Below are positions 53,549-61,572 of a stretch of DNA of 64,000 bases, piece by piece. Source of the DNA: Paenibacillus andongensis (lineage in GTDB: Bacteria; Bacillota; Bacilli; Paenibacillales; NBRC-103111); contig NZ_CP104467.1 of the NCBI RefSeq assembly GCF_025369935.1, positions 6,331,001-6,395,000 of the forward strand. Direction: 5' to 3'. Under the pieces are notes generated by a model, which had not been told where the DNA came from, searched no databases, and saw only the letters and a program-made list of their open reading frames with translations. Position 1 is the stretch's first letter. Each line of letters opens with the position of its first letter. Both the position numbers and the translations under genes were made by a program.

Positions 53549-55352
53549 GGAAGTCCTCCTCTCCTTCATAGCTAGGGATCCATAGTTCAATGCGTGCTCC
53601 GCCTAAGTCGTTATTCGTGATCTCCATGCGCTGTTGATCGCCAAAATACAGCTGTAAACGGGTATAAATATTGCGCAGCGCGTAGCCATGCTTGGATGTT
53701 GTCGGGTGAACAATACCTTGAAGGAGCTTCTCAGGCACTAGTCCACGCCCGTTGTCTTCCACCGTTATATGCAGCCAGTCCCCTTCGGCCTGAGCGCTAA
53801 TCTGAATCTCTCCACCTGAAGTCATATCTTTAAATCCGTGTAAAATACAGTTTTCAACGAGTGGTTGAATCATAATCTTAGGTACCAAGCATGCGAGCAG
53901 CTCCGGTTCCACCTCGAAATGGCAAACGAACAAATTCTCATAGGACCTTTGCTGAATGGCCAAATATTGACGAACATGCTCTAATTCATCACCCAGTGTA
54001 ATCAGATCGCGCCCGCCGCTAAGGCTTAATTGGAACATTTGCGACAGAGCCAGGATCATTTCGTTCACGTCGTCGTTTTCACCCAAAACCGATTTGCAGT
54101 AAATCGTATTCAACGTATTATAGAAAAAATGAGGGTCCATCTGTGCCGATAGCGCCTTAATTTCAGCCTTCCGTTTATCGCGTTCACGATTCTTCACGTC
54201 TTCAATCAACTGCTTAATTTCATCCAGCATCCGGTTAAAACGGAATCCGACCTGGGATACTTCGTCCTTATAAACGCTTTCAAAACGAACAGAAAGATCG
54301 TTCTCTTCCACTCGCTTCATCAGTCTTTGCAGTCTGTACAAGGGTTTTAAAAGCAGATAGGTTAAATTATTCGTTATAAAAAGCGATAAAATTATAAAAC
54401 CAATAATCACATAAGTCGTTGCTCTTTTAATCCCATTTAATTTGGCCAACAAGTCATCCTTCGCTTGAACACTGACAATCATCCAATCGTCCTTGACTTC
54501 CAAACGCGAGTAATTAACTAAATAGTCCTTTTTATCATTCGTGTAGAAAAAAGAGCCTTTCATTTGATCACTCAATTGCTCAAAAAAAGCGGGCTTTTGA
54601 ATAAAATGGTCCTTACTCGTCCTATCCGCGTAATTCACATCTTCTCCTTTGGCATCGATGAAATAATATTGTTTATTCGTTTTGGTCAAGTTTCCCATAA
54701 AAAGATCCCGCAGGTCATCTTCTTTCACATTGATTACGACGTATACATTGGTTGGTTCATAAACCATGAAAGAGTCTTCTCCAACGCCTTCTGTGACGAG
54801 TGATATCACCCTTTGCTTGCCTGTAAAAAAGGGATCGACATGCCCTTGACTCCAGAATCCACGATTCAGTTGCTTGAAGTGCTCATACATCTCCGATTTG
54901 TAAAATGAATTCGCCGTGTTCCGCACACTGGAGGTCGGATAAAAATCCCCGATCGGCGTGGCGATCAGAATGCTATCAATCATTGAATCATTGAATTTCA
55001 CCTGGGAAAAAACATACTGCAGCGAGGTCAATGACTTGTAGTAACTAGATCTATCATTCGTTTGTACATCCTTCATTAATTGTTTGAAGGCATCGCTGAA
55101 CATCAGCGCTCTTATGGCAATACCAATGTTCTTCAACCTTTCATTCACGATTTGCGCTGATTGGTTAACGGTATCTTGACTAGACTGCATAGCATTACGC
55201 TGAATCTCCTTGGAAGCTATCAAATAAGCAATACTGCCCGTTGCCATAAGACCTAAGGTGATCAGAACGACAAAAGTAAGCCATATTCTTTGTTTTAAAG
55301 AAAAGGAATGGAATAGTTGTTGAATTGGCGACCACATCCGAGACTTGTTCAT
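53526..55352 (-). CDS. YesM-type sensor histidine kinase (second locus)
   Basis: The 608-residue kinase has a first helix (about 22-45), an extracytoplasmic Cache-like sensor of about 250 residues, a second helix (about 305-328), HAMP, the His_kinase motif SAQMDPHFFYNTLNTIY and an ATPase domain (MIQPLVENCILHG, VEDNGRGLVPE). The start at ATG 55352 has GGAG 6 bases upstream; the frame to 55433 lacks a ribosome site. It is paired with the overlapping YesN-like gene. Confidence 0.92.
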   Translation of the reverse strand: MNKSRMWSPIQQLFHSFSLKQRIWLTFVVLITLGLMATGSIAYLIASKEIQRNAMQSSQDTVNQSAQIVNERLKNIGIAIRALMFSDAFKQLMKDVQTNDRSSYYKSLTSLQYVFSQVKFNDSMIDSILIATPIGDFYPTSSVRNTANSFYKSEMYEHFKQLNRGFWSQGHVDPFFTGKQRVISLVTEGVGEDSFMVYEPTNVYVVINVKEDDLRDLFMGNLTKTNKQYYFIDAKGEDVNYADRTSKDHFIQKPAFFEQLSDQMKGSFFYTNDKKDYLVNYSRLEVKDDWMIVSVQAKDDLLAKLNGIKRATTYVIIGFIILSLFITNNLTYLLLKPLYRLQRLMKRVEENDLSVRFESVYKDEVSQVGFRFNRMLDEIKQLIEDVKNRERDKRKAEIKALSAQMDPHFFYNTLNTIYCKSVLGENDDVNEMILALSQMFQLSLSGGRDLITLGDELEHVRQYLAIQQRSYENLFVCHFEVEPELLACLVPKIMIQPLVENCILHGFKDMTSGGEIQISAQAEGDWLHITVEDNGRGLVPEKLLQGIVHPTTSKHGYALRNIYTRLQLYFGDQQRMEITNNDLGGARIELWIPSYEGEEDFHEHEPTS

Positions 55353-55590
55353 GGGTGTCTCCATCACCTTTCGTGTTGTGAAAATACGGACTTCATCTAT
55401 TTTATTATAGTATAGGATGTCTACTTTCGACATGAGGGAAAATCATGAAGGAGGGCAGCTTTTTCAATATGCGGACGAAATGATTAAGATTTTATGAATA
55501 CGAACAAATGTTCTTTATTTTTTGATGAATTTATGGTAATAATAAGAGGTAACCTATTTGCGTGAAGCAAACACCAAGGAGGAAATTAAA

Positions 55591-56022
55591 ATGTCAGTAA
55601 AATTAACAGCTTATTTAGTGATGGACGGCAATGCAGGTGAAGCTATTCAATTCTATGAAAAGGCATTGGATGCCCAAGTTCTTTTCTCGCAATCTTTCGG
55701 CGAGATGCCGGCTAACCCCGATTTTCCTTTACCAGAGGATGCTAAGGAGCGTATTGGACATGCTATGTTGCAAGTTGGCGAGTCTAGTTTGATGTTTTCC
55801 GATACATTTCCAGGTCAGACTGTTCAAAAGGGCGATAACGTGACTGTCTGTATTACATCGGATGATAAGGAAAAATCACAACAGTTCTATAATGCCTTGA
55901 AGGAAGGCGGCCAAGTCATTATGGAGCTCCAAGAGACTCATTTTAGCCCCGCATATGGACAGGTAAAAGACAAGTTCGGTGTTACCTTCCAAATATTCAC
56001 TGAAGGCGCATCCATGAATTAA
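55591..56022 (+). CDS. VOC-family protein, PhnB-like
   Basis: The 143-residue protein has the paired beta-alpha-beta-beta-beta fold of glyoxalase/bleomycin-resistance proteins, with YLVMDGNAGEAIQFYEKAL at the N-terminus and GVTFQIF near the end, closest to PhnB-like members. Function is unknown for most. The start at 55591 has AAGGAGG 9 bases upstream; a frame from 55558 lacks a site. Confidence 0.9.
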   Translation: MSVKLTAYLVMDGNAGEAIQFYEKALDAQVLFSQSFGEMPANPDFPLPEDAKERIGHAMLQVGESSLMFSDTFPGQTVQKGDNVTVCITSDDKEKSQQFYNALKEGGQVIMELQETHFSPAYGQVKDKFGVTFQIFTEGASMN

Positions 56023-56032
56023 GATATAAGCC

Positions 56033-56074
56033 ACAAACGGCCCTGTTCGCATCTACTGCGACAGAGCCGTTTGT
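56033..56074. terminator. bidirectional terminator
   Basis: ACAAACGGC (56033-56041) pairs with GCCGTTTGT (56066-56074) with an inner stem, between convergent VOC and DinB-like genes. Confidence 0.8.
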
Positions 56075-56077
56075 TGT

Positions 56078-56578
56078 TCAGGAGTACCAATAAAGTGCAT
56101 ACTCGGTCATCACGGATGCATACCCCATTTGGCGCAGCATAGCCGTAATATTACCGCGGTGATAGGTCGCGTGATTGACGACCTGCAGAACCATTTCAGA
56201 TAAACTGGTATCACGCGGTCTCGTATAAGGATTATCGAGCATGATCCTTTGTTCCATATTTTCCTGTTGGTTCAAAAACGTCTTAAAACGCTCTGATATC
56301 TGAACGTACATCTTTTCCATTTCCTCAATGTCTTTCGACTCCACGTCAGCCGTTAATTGGGCTGAATCAGCCATTGCTTCCCTCATACTTTTACCGGAAA
56401 TAATGTCCAACCAGCACGCATCCACCAAGTAAATATGAGCGATCGCCTTGGATATCGTAGAAAAAACACTTTGAATCTCCTTATTGTATACGTCCTGAGG
56501 AAGTTCTTTTAATCGATTTAGCATAGTTTGGTTCGCCCATACGTGGTAATCGTACATTTCTAGTGCAGGATGAGTCAT
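56078..56578 (-). CDS. DinB-family protein
   Basis: The 166-residue four-helix protein has the expected metal-binding histidines: HVWANQ near the N-terminus, the middle HIYLVDACW and the last in NHATYHRGNITAMLRQMG. DinB-like proteins belong to the bacillithiol/mycothiol transferase-like fold; the individual function is unknown. The start at 56578 is chosen because AAAGGGAG is 9 bases upstream of it. Confidence 0.9.
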   Translation of the reverse strand: MTHPALEMYDYHVWANQTMLNRLKELPQDVYNKEIQSVFSTISKAIAHIYLVDACWLDIISGKSMREAMADSAQLTADVESKDIEEMEKMYVQISERFKTFLNQQENMEQRIMLDNPYTRPRDTSLSEMVLQVVNHATYHRGNITAMLRQMGYASVMTEYALYWYS

Positions 56579-56642
56579 AGATATCATCTCCCTTTTCACT
56601 GTTCTTGCGACATTTCAAGTGTTACCTTTATCATACGGCAAA

Positions 56643-56698
56643 TACCCTGACAGCCTTATGTCAGGGTAAAAATAATAAAAACCCCATGTAGGGGTTTT
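56643..56698 (-). terminator. two tandem hairpins, terminator of the small membrane gene
   Basis: TACCCTGACA/TGTCAGGGTA (56643-56668) and AAAACCCC/GGGGTTTT (56678-56698) lie between the DinB-like gene and the small membrane gene. Confidence 0.65.
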
Positions 56699-56720
56699 CT
56701 CATACAATTGAAGCGCCGGT

Positions 56721-56930
56721 TCACATTTGTTCGCGTTCGCGTTGTTCCTGAACCACTTGAAACCAATCCCAGCCACATACAAAAATGATAATCAAAAAAA
56801 GAATAATGCCTAACGCATTCCACCAACCGCTGTCCAGAATGTCTGGAAAAGCACCAGTTCCAAGAATCAATACTGGTATGAGCCATACTAGATTTCTCTT
56901 CTTTAAACGAATCGTCTTTAGTCTAAGCAA
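56721..56930 (-). CDS. small membrane protein, hypothetical
   Basis: The 69-residue protein starts with TTG at 56930 behind an AGGGGA-type site. A basic N-terminus (RLKKRNL) precedes two hydrophobic segments (LVWLIPVLILGTG and ALGIILFLIIIFVCGW) and a charged tail (QEQREREQ). I do not recognise the family. The terminator at its 3' end supports that it is a real gene. Confidence 0.5.
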   Translation of the reverse strand: MLRLKTIRLKKRNLVWLIPVLILGTGAFPDILDSGWWNALGIILFLIIIFVCGWDWFQVVQEQREREQM

Positions 56931-57059
56931 GATGCACTATCCCCTATATGGTAAGTCATATGGTTTGATCCTCGTATAACTTTCGAACCCATATAACTCT
57001 TTAGGACCGTCCTCTTAATCAGTACAGTCATCCAATATGTGGAAGTAATCTCATCTCAT

Positions 57060-57287
57060 TTATATATTCGTGTTCGGCGTATCAACAACATCTGGATCAA
57101 TCGTATTGGTGCTGCCATTCAGAACACTCTGGACACTTCCAAAACTATCACCAGGGGAAAATGAGTTAGCTCCCGAGAAGATTTTCGAACTACTGGAGAG
57201 ATAAATAACAAAAGTATCACCAATCTGGACATTTGACCCCGAGGCGACACTGTTGATCTTGATACCACCATTTACAATTGAAGGCAT
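57060..57287 (-). CDS. spore germination protein, GerPA/GerPF family
   Basis: The 75-residue protein matches the GerPF-type pattern: MPSIVNGGIKINSV, a GDTFVIYLSSSSK stretch and a late serine/glycine-rich tail. GerP proteins help germinants cross the spore coat. It is isolated from any gerP operon. GAGAGGGG precedes the ATG at 57287. Confidence 0.8.
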   Translation of the reverse strand: MPSIVNGGIKINSVASGSNVQIGDTFVIYLSSSSKIFSGANSFSPGDSFGSVQSVLNGSTNTIDPDVVDTPNTNI

Positions 57288-57438
57288 TCTTCAGACACCC
57301 CTCTCAACCCTTAGACATTGTATGTACACTTCTGCCTAATTGTCACCTCAAGCTGGCATCTCACTCCATTTTACGCAAAAAACATAACGCCCGCAAAGGA
57401 AGAGCGTGGGTATTTGGATTGCATGAACCAGAATCAGC

Positions 57439-57969
57439 TTATTCATCCACAAGCATTAATTCGGGTACAGACAGCGCCATTGAAATATTGCACAACATCC
57501 CTCTAGCAAGAAAAATCAAAGTTCTCTCATAAGGTTTTTCGAAACCTGACCGCTTAAAAGCTTCTAGCACCACCTGGTGAACATCCCGAAATCCCTTCTG
57601 CATGACCTCTGCGATCATATCCTCTTTAATCGTTTGAGCTTGCATTTGCAGCAGTGTTTCATTTTGATAAGATTTCATAATATGAATATAAGCATCAACC
57701 AGTTCTTTCTCGAGCTGATCAGGAGCAACGGTCTCAATAACCGCGCGGAAAGCCTCAAGAATTCGTGTCCAAGACACTTCAAGCGCTTCTTGCAGCAGTG
57801 CTTCTTTCGTTGAAAAAAACCGAAAAACATAAGGCTGTGAAATTTGTGCGCGTTCCGCAACTTTTGCTGTCGTTGCACGGTAATAGCCTATTTCAGCAAA
57901 TACTTCGATTGCCGCGGATACAATATCTGCTCGTCGATTGACCGAAGTTGGAGAATTCTTTGTCATCAT
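57439..57969 (-). CDS. TetR-family transcriptional regulator
   Basis: The 176-residue repressor has an N-terminal TetR helix-turn-helix (RADIVSAAIEVFAEIGYYRATTAKVAERAQIS split by helix 3, then QPYVFRFFSTKEALL) and a divergent ligand domain. Target genes are unknown. AAAGGTGG precedes ATG 57969. The palindrome just upstream is its probable autoregulatory site. Confidence 0.92.
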   Translation of the reverse strand: MMTKNSPTSVNRRADIVSAAIEVFAEIGYYRATTAKVAERAQISQPYVFRFFSTKEALLQEALEVSWTRILEAFRAVIETVAPDQLEKELVDAYIHIMKSYQNETLLQMQAQTIKEDMIAEVMQKGFRDVHQVVLEAFKRSGFEKPYERTLIFLARGMLCNISMALSVPELMLVDE

Positions 57970-57997
57970 TCATTCCACCTTTAAAGTTACATTCACT

Positions 57998-58015
57998 AGT
58001 TATTGATCAATTACT
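57998..58015. promoter_or_regulatory. palindromic operator candidate for the TetR regulator
   Basis: The 18-bp palindrome AGTTATTGA/TCAATTACT has one mismatched pair and lies 29 bp upstream of the TetR start codon. Confidence 0.55.
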
Positions 58016-58082
58016 AAACTAATATTAACTTATCGGAATGTAATTTGCAAATAATACAATTCGGAAATAGGCTCCTTACTAC

Positions 58083-58631
58083 TTATTTCAAAGTAGAAAT
58101 CGGGATCTGAAAATATATGATCAAAAATATACTAGTCACAAAACAGAACAGCCATGCCCATAATGGTTTCGTATCATGCAACCTTAACCCAAAAAACATG
58201 AAAATCCAGACGAGAATAGACCAACCCAAATTCCATCCATTATGGTAAGACAACAGCTTTACATACAGAAATATACTTTCAATTAACACGAAAGAACCGG
58301 CCCAAACGATCATATAAACGATTTGCTTAAGCAATCGCGAATGGTATGGATAGTGTGAAAGATAAAGTAATACGATTGCTGGGAAGTTTGTAAACGCAAT
58401 CAAAAAATCAGCTATTGTATGGTTAGGCGCTAAAAAAGCCTTATGAAAATACCATAAAGAGTGATTATACAATAAAATACTAATCATAAAATCAACACAT
58501 ATGGTAAAAATGAGGGACGAGTAATATTTCCTCCAATTTCTCCAATCCCCGAAACGCCAAGCAGCAATAAGGCAGAAAAACGAAAGAACTAAAGGCATAT
58601 ACGGAGCAACAACAGCCACTGCTTTACCCAT
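58083..58631 (-). CDS. membrane protein, CBO0543-like
   Basis: The 182-residue protein has about five transmembrane helices, an RFGDWRNWRKYYSS segment after helix 1 and a conserved-looking WAWLFCFV...YFQIPIS end, as in the CBO0543 family of uncharacterised Firmicute membrane proteins. No function is known. TGGAG 7 bases upstream supports the start. Confidence 0.65.
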   Translation of the reverse strand: MGKAVAVVAPYMPLVLSFFCLIAAWRFGDWRNWRKYYSSLIFTICVDFMISILLYNHSLWYFHKAFLAPNHTIADFLIAFTNFPAIVLLYLSHYPYHSRLLKQIVYMIVWAGSFVLIESIFLYVKLLSYHNGWNLGWSILVWIFMFFGLRLHDTKPLWAWLFCFVTSIFLIIYFQIPISTLK

Positions 58632-59003
58632 CTAATAACTCCATTTCAAAAAGATACAAACGATTATTTATATATGATTTCCACAAGTAGAAAAAAAATA
58701 AGTTTTCTTCTTAAGTAAAAATGAAGAGCCAACCTGAGTTGGTTCCCCATTTTAATGGTAATCCTAACGATTGTTGCATATTCTTCAACATCCATAATAT
58801 AACATAACACTTCGTTCTATAAACAGTACTCCTTTGAAACAACCGTCTTGAGTCCGTTGATACTTGTGATTCGCAATGAATGCACATCCACTAATCAACA
58901 GATCCATTTGAATGGACAAAGAGACAAGTTTGCAATAGCAACTTGCCTCTAACCCTTTAAAATATGAATCAAAATCATATCTTCTCACTTAAAAAATCGT
59001 TCC
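58632..59003. other. intergenic stretch, no convincing gene
   Basis: It holds a long imperfect hairpin at 58718-58753 (AAAATG, AGCCAAC, loop ctga, GTTGGTT, CATTTT) that may terminate the YmaF-like transcript. A 67-codon open frame (58785-58988) has GTG start, no good ribosome site and no recognisable domain. Confidence 0.5.
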
Positions 59004-59360
59004 TTAGACAAGAGGTGCATTAATCAATGTAGCGAAATTAAATTGGTGCACATGACCATCATTTAGCGTAGTTTGGCCTGTAACAAAATGTACGTGTTTG
59101 CCCTTCCCGACTGAAATAGCAGGTCCCGTTCTAATCTTTTTCAGATTATGAAAATGGTTTAAGAAATCCGTATGCGTGAGATCAATTTCGTGGACATGAC
59201 TTGTTCCTACCCGAATCGCTTGCCCTGTAACACCAGCAAAGCGATGGTTATGTCGATCAGCGCCTTCTTCAGCTAGTTTCGTACTACCTTCAAATTCATG
59301 TACGTGCCTCTGTACGACTAATGCTGTTCTTCTCTTTATTGTTAGCTTTTTCTTCTGCAT
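59004..59360 (-). CDS. YmaF-family histidine-rich protein
   Basis: The 118-residue protein repeats HxH pairs (RHVHEF, RHNHRF, SHVHEI, KHVHFV, GHVHQF), the pattern of the Bacillus YmaF family. The regularly spaced histidines could bind metal, but the role is unknown. M4 at 59360 is chosen because AAGGAGG is 10 bases upstream of it and only 1 base from M1. Confidence 0.8.
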   Translation of the reverse strand: MQKKKLTIKRRTALVVQRHVHEFEGSTKLAEEGADRHNHRFAGVTGQAIRVGTSHVHEIDLTHTDFLNHFHNLKKIRTGPAISVGKGKHVHFVTGQTTLNDGHVHQFNFATLINAPLV

Positions 59361-59747
59361 CCGTTGCATGCCTCCTTAAGATGATGTCGCTTCACAACAT
59401 CCTATTAAGGAAACCAGAAATGAGTGCTAGGTAAAAATTAATTTACGGACCTTTATCTTTTAGATTGCGCCCGCATGAATCGAATCGACAACCAGTTTTT
59501 GCTGCCCCATAGCGGAACACATAATCACCTTTGCGTGGCGAATAAATCGAATAATTTCTACGACTTCATGATCGCTTCTGCCTTCTGCCATTACCTCATA
59601 ATTCAAGTTTACGAGAATATCTTTGTTCATGGATTAAAAGTGTACAAAAGTTCATGATAATCTAAGCTATACTAGTAAAATATGCTACACTAGACTCGTA
59701 CAGCACGACCTTGGGTGCGGCATTTCTCCAGAAAGGAGGAGGATGCC
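59361..59747. other. intergenic stretch before the small toxin gene
   Basis: No gene is supported. The last 100 bp are AT-rich with several -10-like hexamers (TATACT near 59686), then a small hairpin GCACGACC/GGGTGC and a TCTCC-agaaa-GGAGGA pairing that could mask the toxin ribosome site. Confidence 0.4.
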
Positions 59748-59834
59748 ATGGAAACTTTCCAAGCGATTATGATTATGTTTGCGTTCGGAATGTTCATTCT
59801 GGCGCTGCTAACATATATCGATAAAAGAAAGTGA
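59748..59834 (+). CDS. putative holin-like (type I) toxin, 28 residues
   Basis: This very short gene encodes a charged-hydrophobic-basic peptide: METFQ, a single helix rich in I, M, F and L (about residues 6-22), then YIDKRK. This matches the Hol_Tox small hydrophobic toxins of Firmicutes, which damage the membrane and are normally silenced by an antisense RNA. AAGGAGGAGG is a strong ribosome site. Stop codon and terminator stem overlap. No antisense promoter was identified. Confidence 0.7.
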   Translation: METFQAIMIMFAFGMFILALLTYIDKRK

Positions 59835-59869
59835 CCCACTTCTAGGTTGGTCGCCTTAGTGGGTCACTT
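59829..59869. terminator. terminator overlapping the toxin stop codon
   Basis: AAGTGACCCACT pairs with AGTGGGTCACTT around an inner AGG/CCT stem. In related toxin loci the antisense RNA overlaps this region. Confidence 0.75.
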
Positions 59870-59988
59870 CTGCACGTATTCAGTTACTCAGGAGAATCTC
59901 ACCCAGTCTGTTACTTACGACGGACCGCGAATCCGTCTCTAACTATATTTTACTGTAACATATCCCTTATATTCATGAAATAAATGTT

Positions 59989-60582
59989 CTAATCAAAATC
60001 GTATCTTTGCTCCTTGAAGGGATCTCCATACATATGGTACCCATTCCGCTCCCAAAACCCCGGCTTATCCTTCGGCATAAACTCGATGCCGCGCAGCCAC
60101 TTCGCGCTTTTCCAGAAGTACAGATGCGGCACGACCATGCGAACCGGAGCCCCATGGTCAGGTGTCAGCAGCTCACCATTGTGTCTGATGCCCAGAAAAG
60201 ATGTCTCACGAAGGAAGTCCTCGAGCGGAAGATTCGTCGTCCAGCCATGCTCCGCATGCAGCATGACATGGGTTGCTTCCGGCTTCAGCTTCACTTTGCT
60301 CATAAGCTCAGAAACAGCAATGCCTTCCCATACATTGTCCAGCTTGGACCATGTAGTTACGCAGTGAATGTCGTTTGCGAACTCTTTGCGCGGAAGAGCC
60401 ATGAAGTCTTTGTACGAGATCTGGAACTCCTCCTCAACTAAGCCAAAAAGACGCAGATTCCATTTGCTCATATCATTATAGTAAGGCACGGATCCGTAAT
60501 GAAGCACAGGCCAGCCTTGTGTCAGCGTTTGGCCAGGGGGAACACGGTCATTCTGTTCCTGCGGCTTTTGCCCAAATAACAT
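59989..60582 (-). CDS. sulfite-oxidase-like molybdopterin protein, YuiH type
   Basis: The 197-residue protein contains the Oxidored_molyb domain: conserved cysteine C74 in IHCVTTW (Mo ligand), GWTTNLPLEDF, TPDHGAPVRMVVP and RGIEF near the end. It lacks a signal peptide and dimerisation domain, as in YuiH/YedY-short proteins. Substrate unknown. The start at 60582 has TGGAGG upstream. Two hairpin repeats precede it. Confidence 0.88.
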   Translation of the reverse strand: MLFGQKPQEQNDRVPPGQTLTQGWPVLHYGSVPYYNDMSKWNLRLFGLVEEEFQISYKDFMALPRKEFANDIHCVTTWSKLDNVWEGIAVSELMSKVKLKPEATHVMLHAEHGWTTNLPLEDFLRETSFLGIRHNGELLTPDHGAPVRMVVPHLYFWKSAKWLRGIEFMPKDKPGFWERNGYHMYGDPFKEQRYDFD

Positions 60583-60607
60583 GAGATAACCTCCATCCTA
60601 ATATAGG

Positions 60608-60667
60608 GACCTTTGGTTGGGACCAAAGTCTCTCCTTATTCGGAACGTTTGGTTGGAGACCAAAGTC
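60608..60667. repeat. tandem hairpin repeats
   Basis: TTTGGT-x-ACCAAAGTC occurs twice (60612-60630 and 60648-60667), 36 bp apart, each forming a small stem. No T-run follows. They lie between gcvH and the sulfite-oxidase-like gene. Confidence 0.7.
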
Positions 60668-60675
60668 ACACTTTA

Positions 60676-61065
60676 CTAGTCGTTACCGATGTAAGATGCA
60701 TATTCAGCTGGCGTTAGTAAGCCTTCCAAAGCTTCAGCACCTGTAACTTCGACTTCAACCATCCAACCTTCACTGAATGGTGCACTGTTTACCAACTCAG
60801 GTGAACCTTCCAAGGAACTATTTACTGCTGTTACTTTGCCCGAAACAGGCGAGAAAATATCCGAAACCGTTTTAACCGATTCCACACTGCCTATGCTTTC
60901 ATTCGCGGTAACGGATGTTCCGACTTTAGGAAGCTCCACAAACACAATATCCCCCAATTGATCTTGGGCAAAATCAGTAATGCCTACGCGAACTACTGTA
61001 TCCGAAAGCTTCTCTACCCACTCATGCTCTTTGGTGTAAAATAAATTGGCTTGTACTTCACTCAT
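60676..61065 (-). CDS. gcvH: glycine cleavage system H protein
   Basis: The 129-residue protein has the lipoyl attachment lysine K65 in GSVESVKTVSDI and the YTKEHEWVE start and EGWMVEVEV end of the family. It shuttles the aminomethyl group between GcvP and GcvT. It is divergent from gcvT and lies apart from the riboswitch-controlled genes. Confidence 0.96.
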   Translation of the reverse strand: MSEVQANLFYTKEHEWVEKLSDTVVRVGITDFAQDQLGDIVFVELPKVGTSVTANESIGSVESVKTVSDIFSPVSGKVTAVNSSLEGSPELVNSAPFSEGWMVEVEVTGAEALEGLLTPAEYASYIGND

Positions 61066-61101
61066 CGTTAAACGCCTCGCTTACCAGCAAATTTTGCTTT
61101 T

Positions 61102-61131
61102 AGCTTAATCTAATGGGAACATCAAAGTCAA
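61102..61131 (-). promoter_or_regulatory. promoter of gcvH
   Basis: On the minus strand TTGACT and TAAGCT are separated by 18 bp, 36 bp upstream of the gcvH start. Confidence 0.5.
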
Positions 61132-61200
61132 GGTGGTCGCAGTAAATTTTGCCAACACGGCCGGACTAAGGCGGCAAGTCTCACTTTTCAAAAGTTGCAG

Positions 61201-61231
61201 TTGACAATTCACACCAATTTGGGCACATAAT
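61201..61231 (+). promoter_or_regulatory. candidate promoter of the gcvT operon
   Basis: TTGACA (61201-61206) and CATAAT (61226-61231) have a 19-bp spacer, 36 bp ahead of the riboswitch; the spacing is long. Confidence 0.4.
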
Positions 61232-61266
61232 AATATTATAAATTAAATTGAATATTGGCGAATGAT

Positions 61267-61468
61267 GGTATAGGGAGAGACCGCAGGGCAAGCTCGCGGC
61301 GCCGAAGGAGTAAGCCCAAAGCGGTGAATCTCTCAGGCAAAAGGACCTGTATCGGACGCAACTCTGGAGAGCTTCGAATTTCCGCGAACAGCGGGAAAAC
61401 GGACACCCAAGGGGAAACTTGACGGACGTTTGGTCCAGCGAGGTAACTCTCAGGTATAAAGGACAGGG
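61267..61468 (+). promoter_or_regulatory. tandem glycine riboswitch
   Basis: Two aptamers follow each other. The first (about 61267-61353) has GGAGAG, GCGCCGAAGGAG and TCTCTCAGGCAAAAGGAC; the second (about 61362-61468) has CTCTGGAGAG, CACCCAAGGGGAAAC and CTCTCAGGTATAAAGGACAG. This is the hallmark of the gcv leader, which raises expression when glycine is abundant. The terminator at 61468-61500 is the expression platform. Confidence 0.95.
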
Positions 61469-61510
61469 CAAAAGGTATGTTTGTGTTGCATACTTTTTGC
61501 TCTTTTTTGC
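61468..61510 (+). terminator. riboswitch-controlled terminator
   Basis: A 12-bp stem (61468-61479 with 61489-61500, one G-T pair) and 9-base loop are followed by TCTTTTTT. Its 5' arm begins at the closing stem of aptamer 2, so glycine binding should prevent its folding. Confidence 0.88.
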
Positions 61511-61572
61511 ATTTTCCGGCTTATATTTCGGGCAAAATAGCAATGTCAACAATCGAAGGTGAGGTTACGAGC

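Noticed and set aside
56656..56886. 76-codon minus-strand frame overlapping the small membrane gene
   Set aside because: It runs through the two terminator hairpins and overlaps the better supported 69-codon frame.
58785..58988. 67-codon open frame between CBO0543-like and YmaF-like genes
   Set aside because: GTG start, no proper ribosome site and no domain; it also contains an internal inverted repeat.
59475..59657. 60-codon frame before the toxin gene
   Set aside because: No ribosome site and a composition unlike a real small protein; the region is AT-rich promoter-like DNA.
61181..61552. 123-codon open frame on the minus strand
   Set aside because: It is antisense to the glycine riboswitch and its terminator and has no homology I can recognise.
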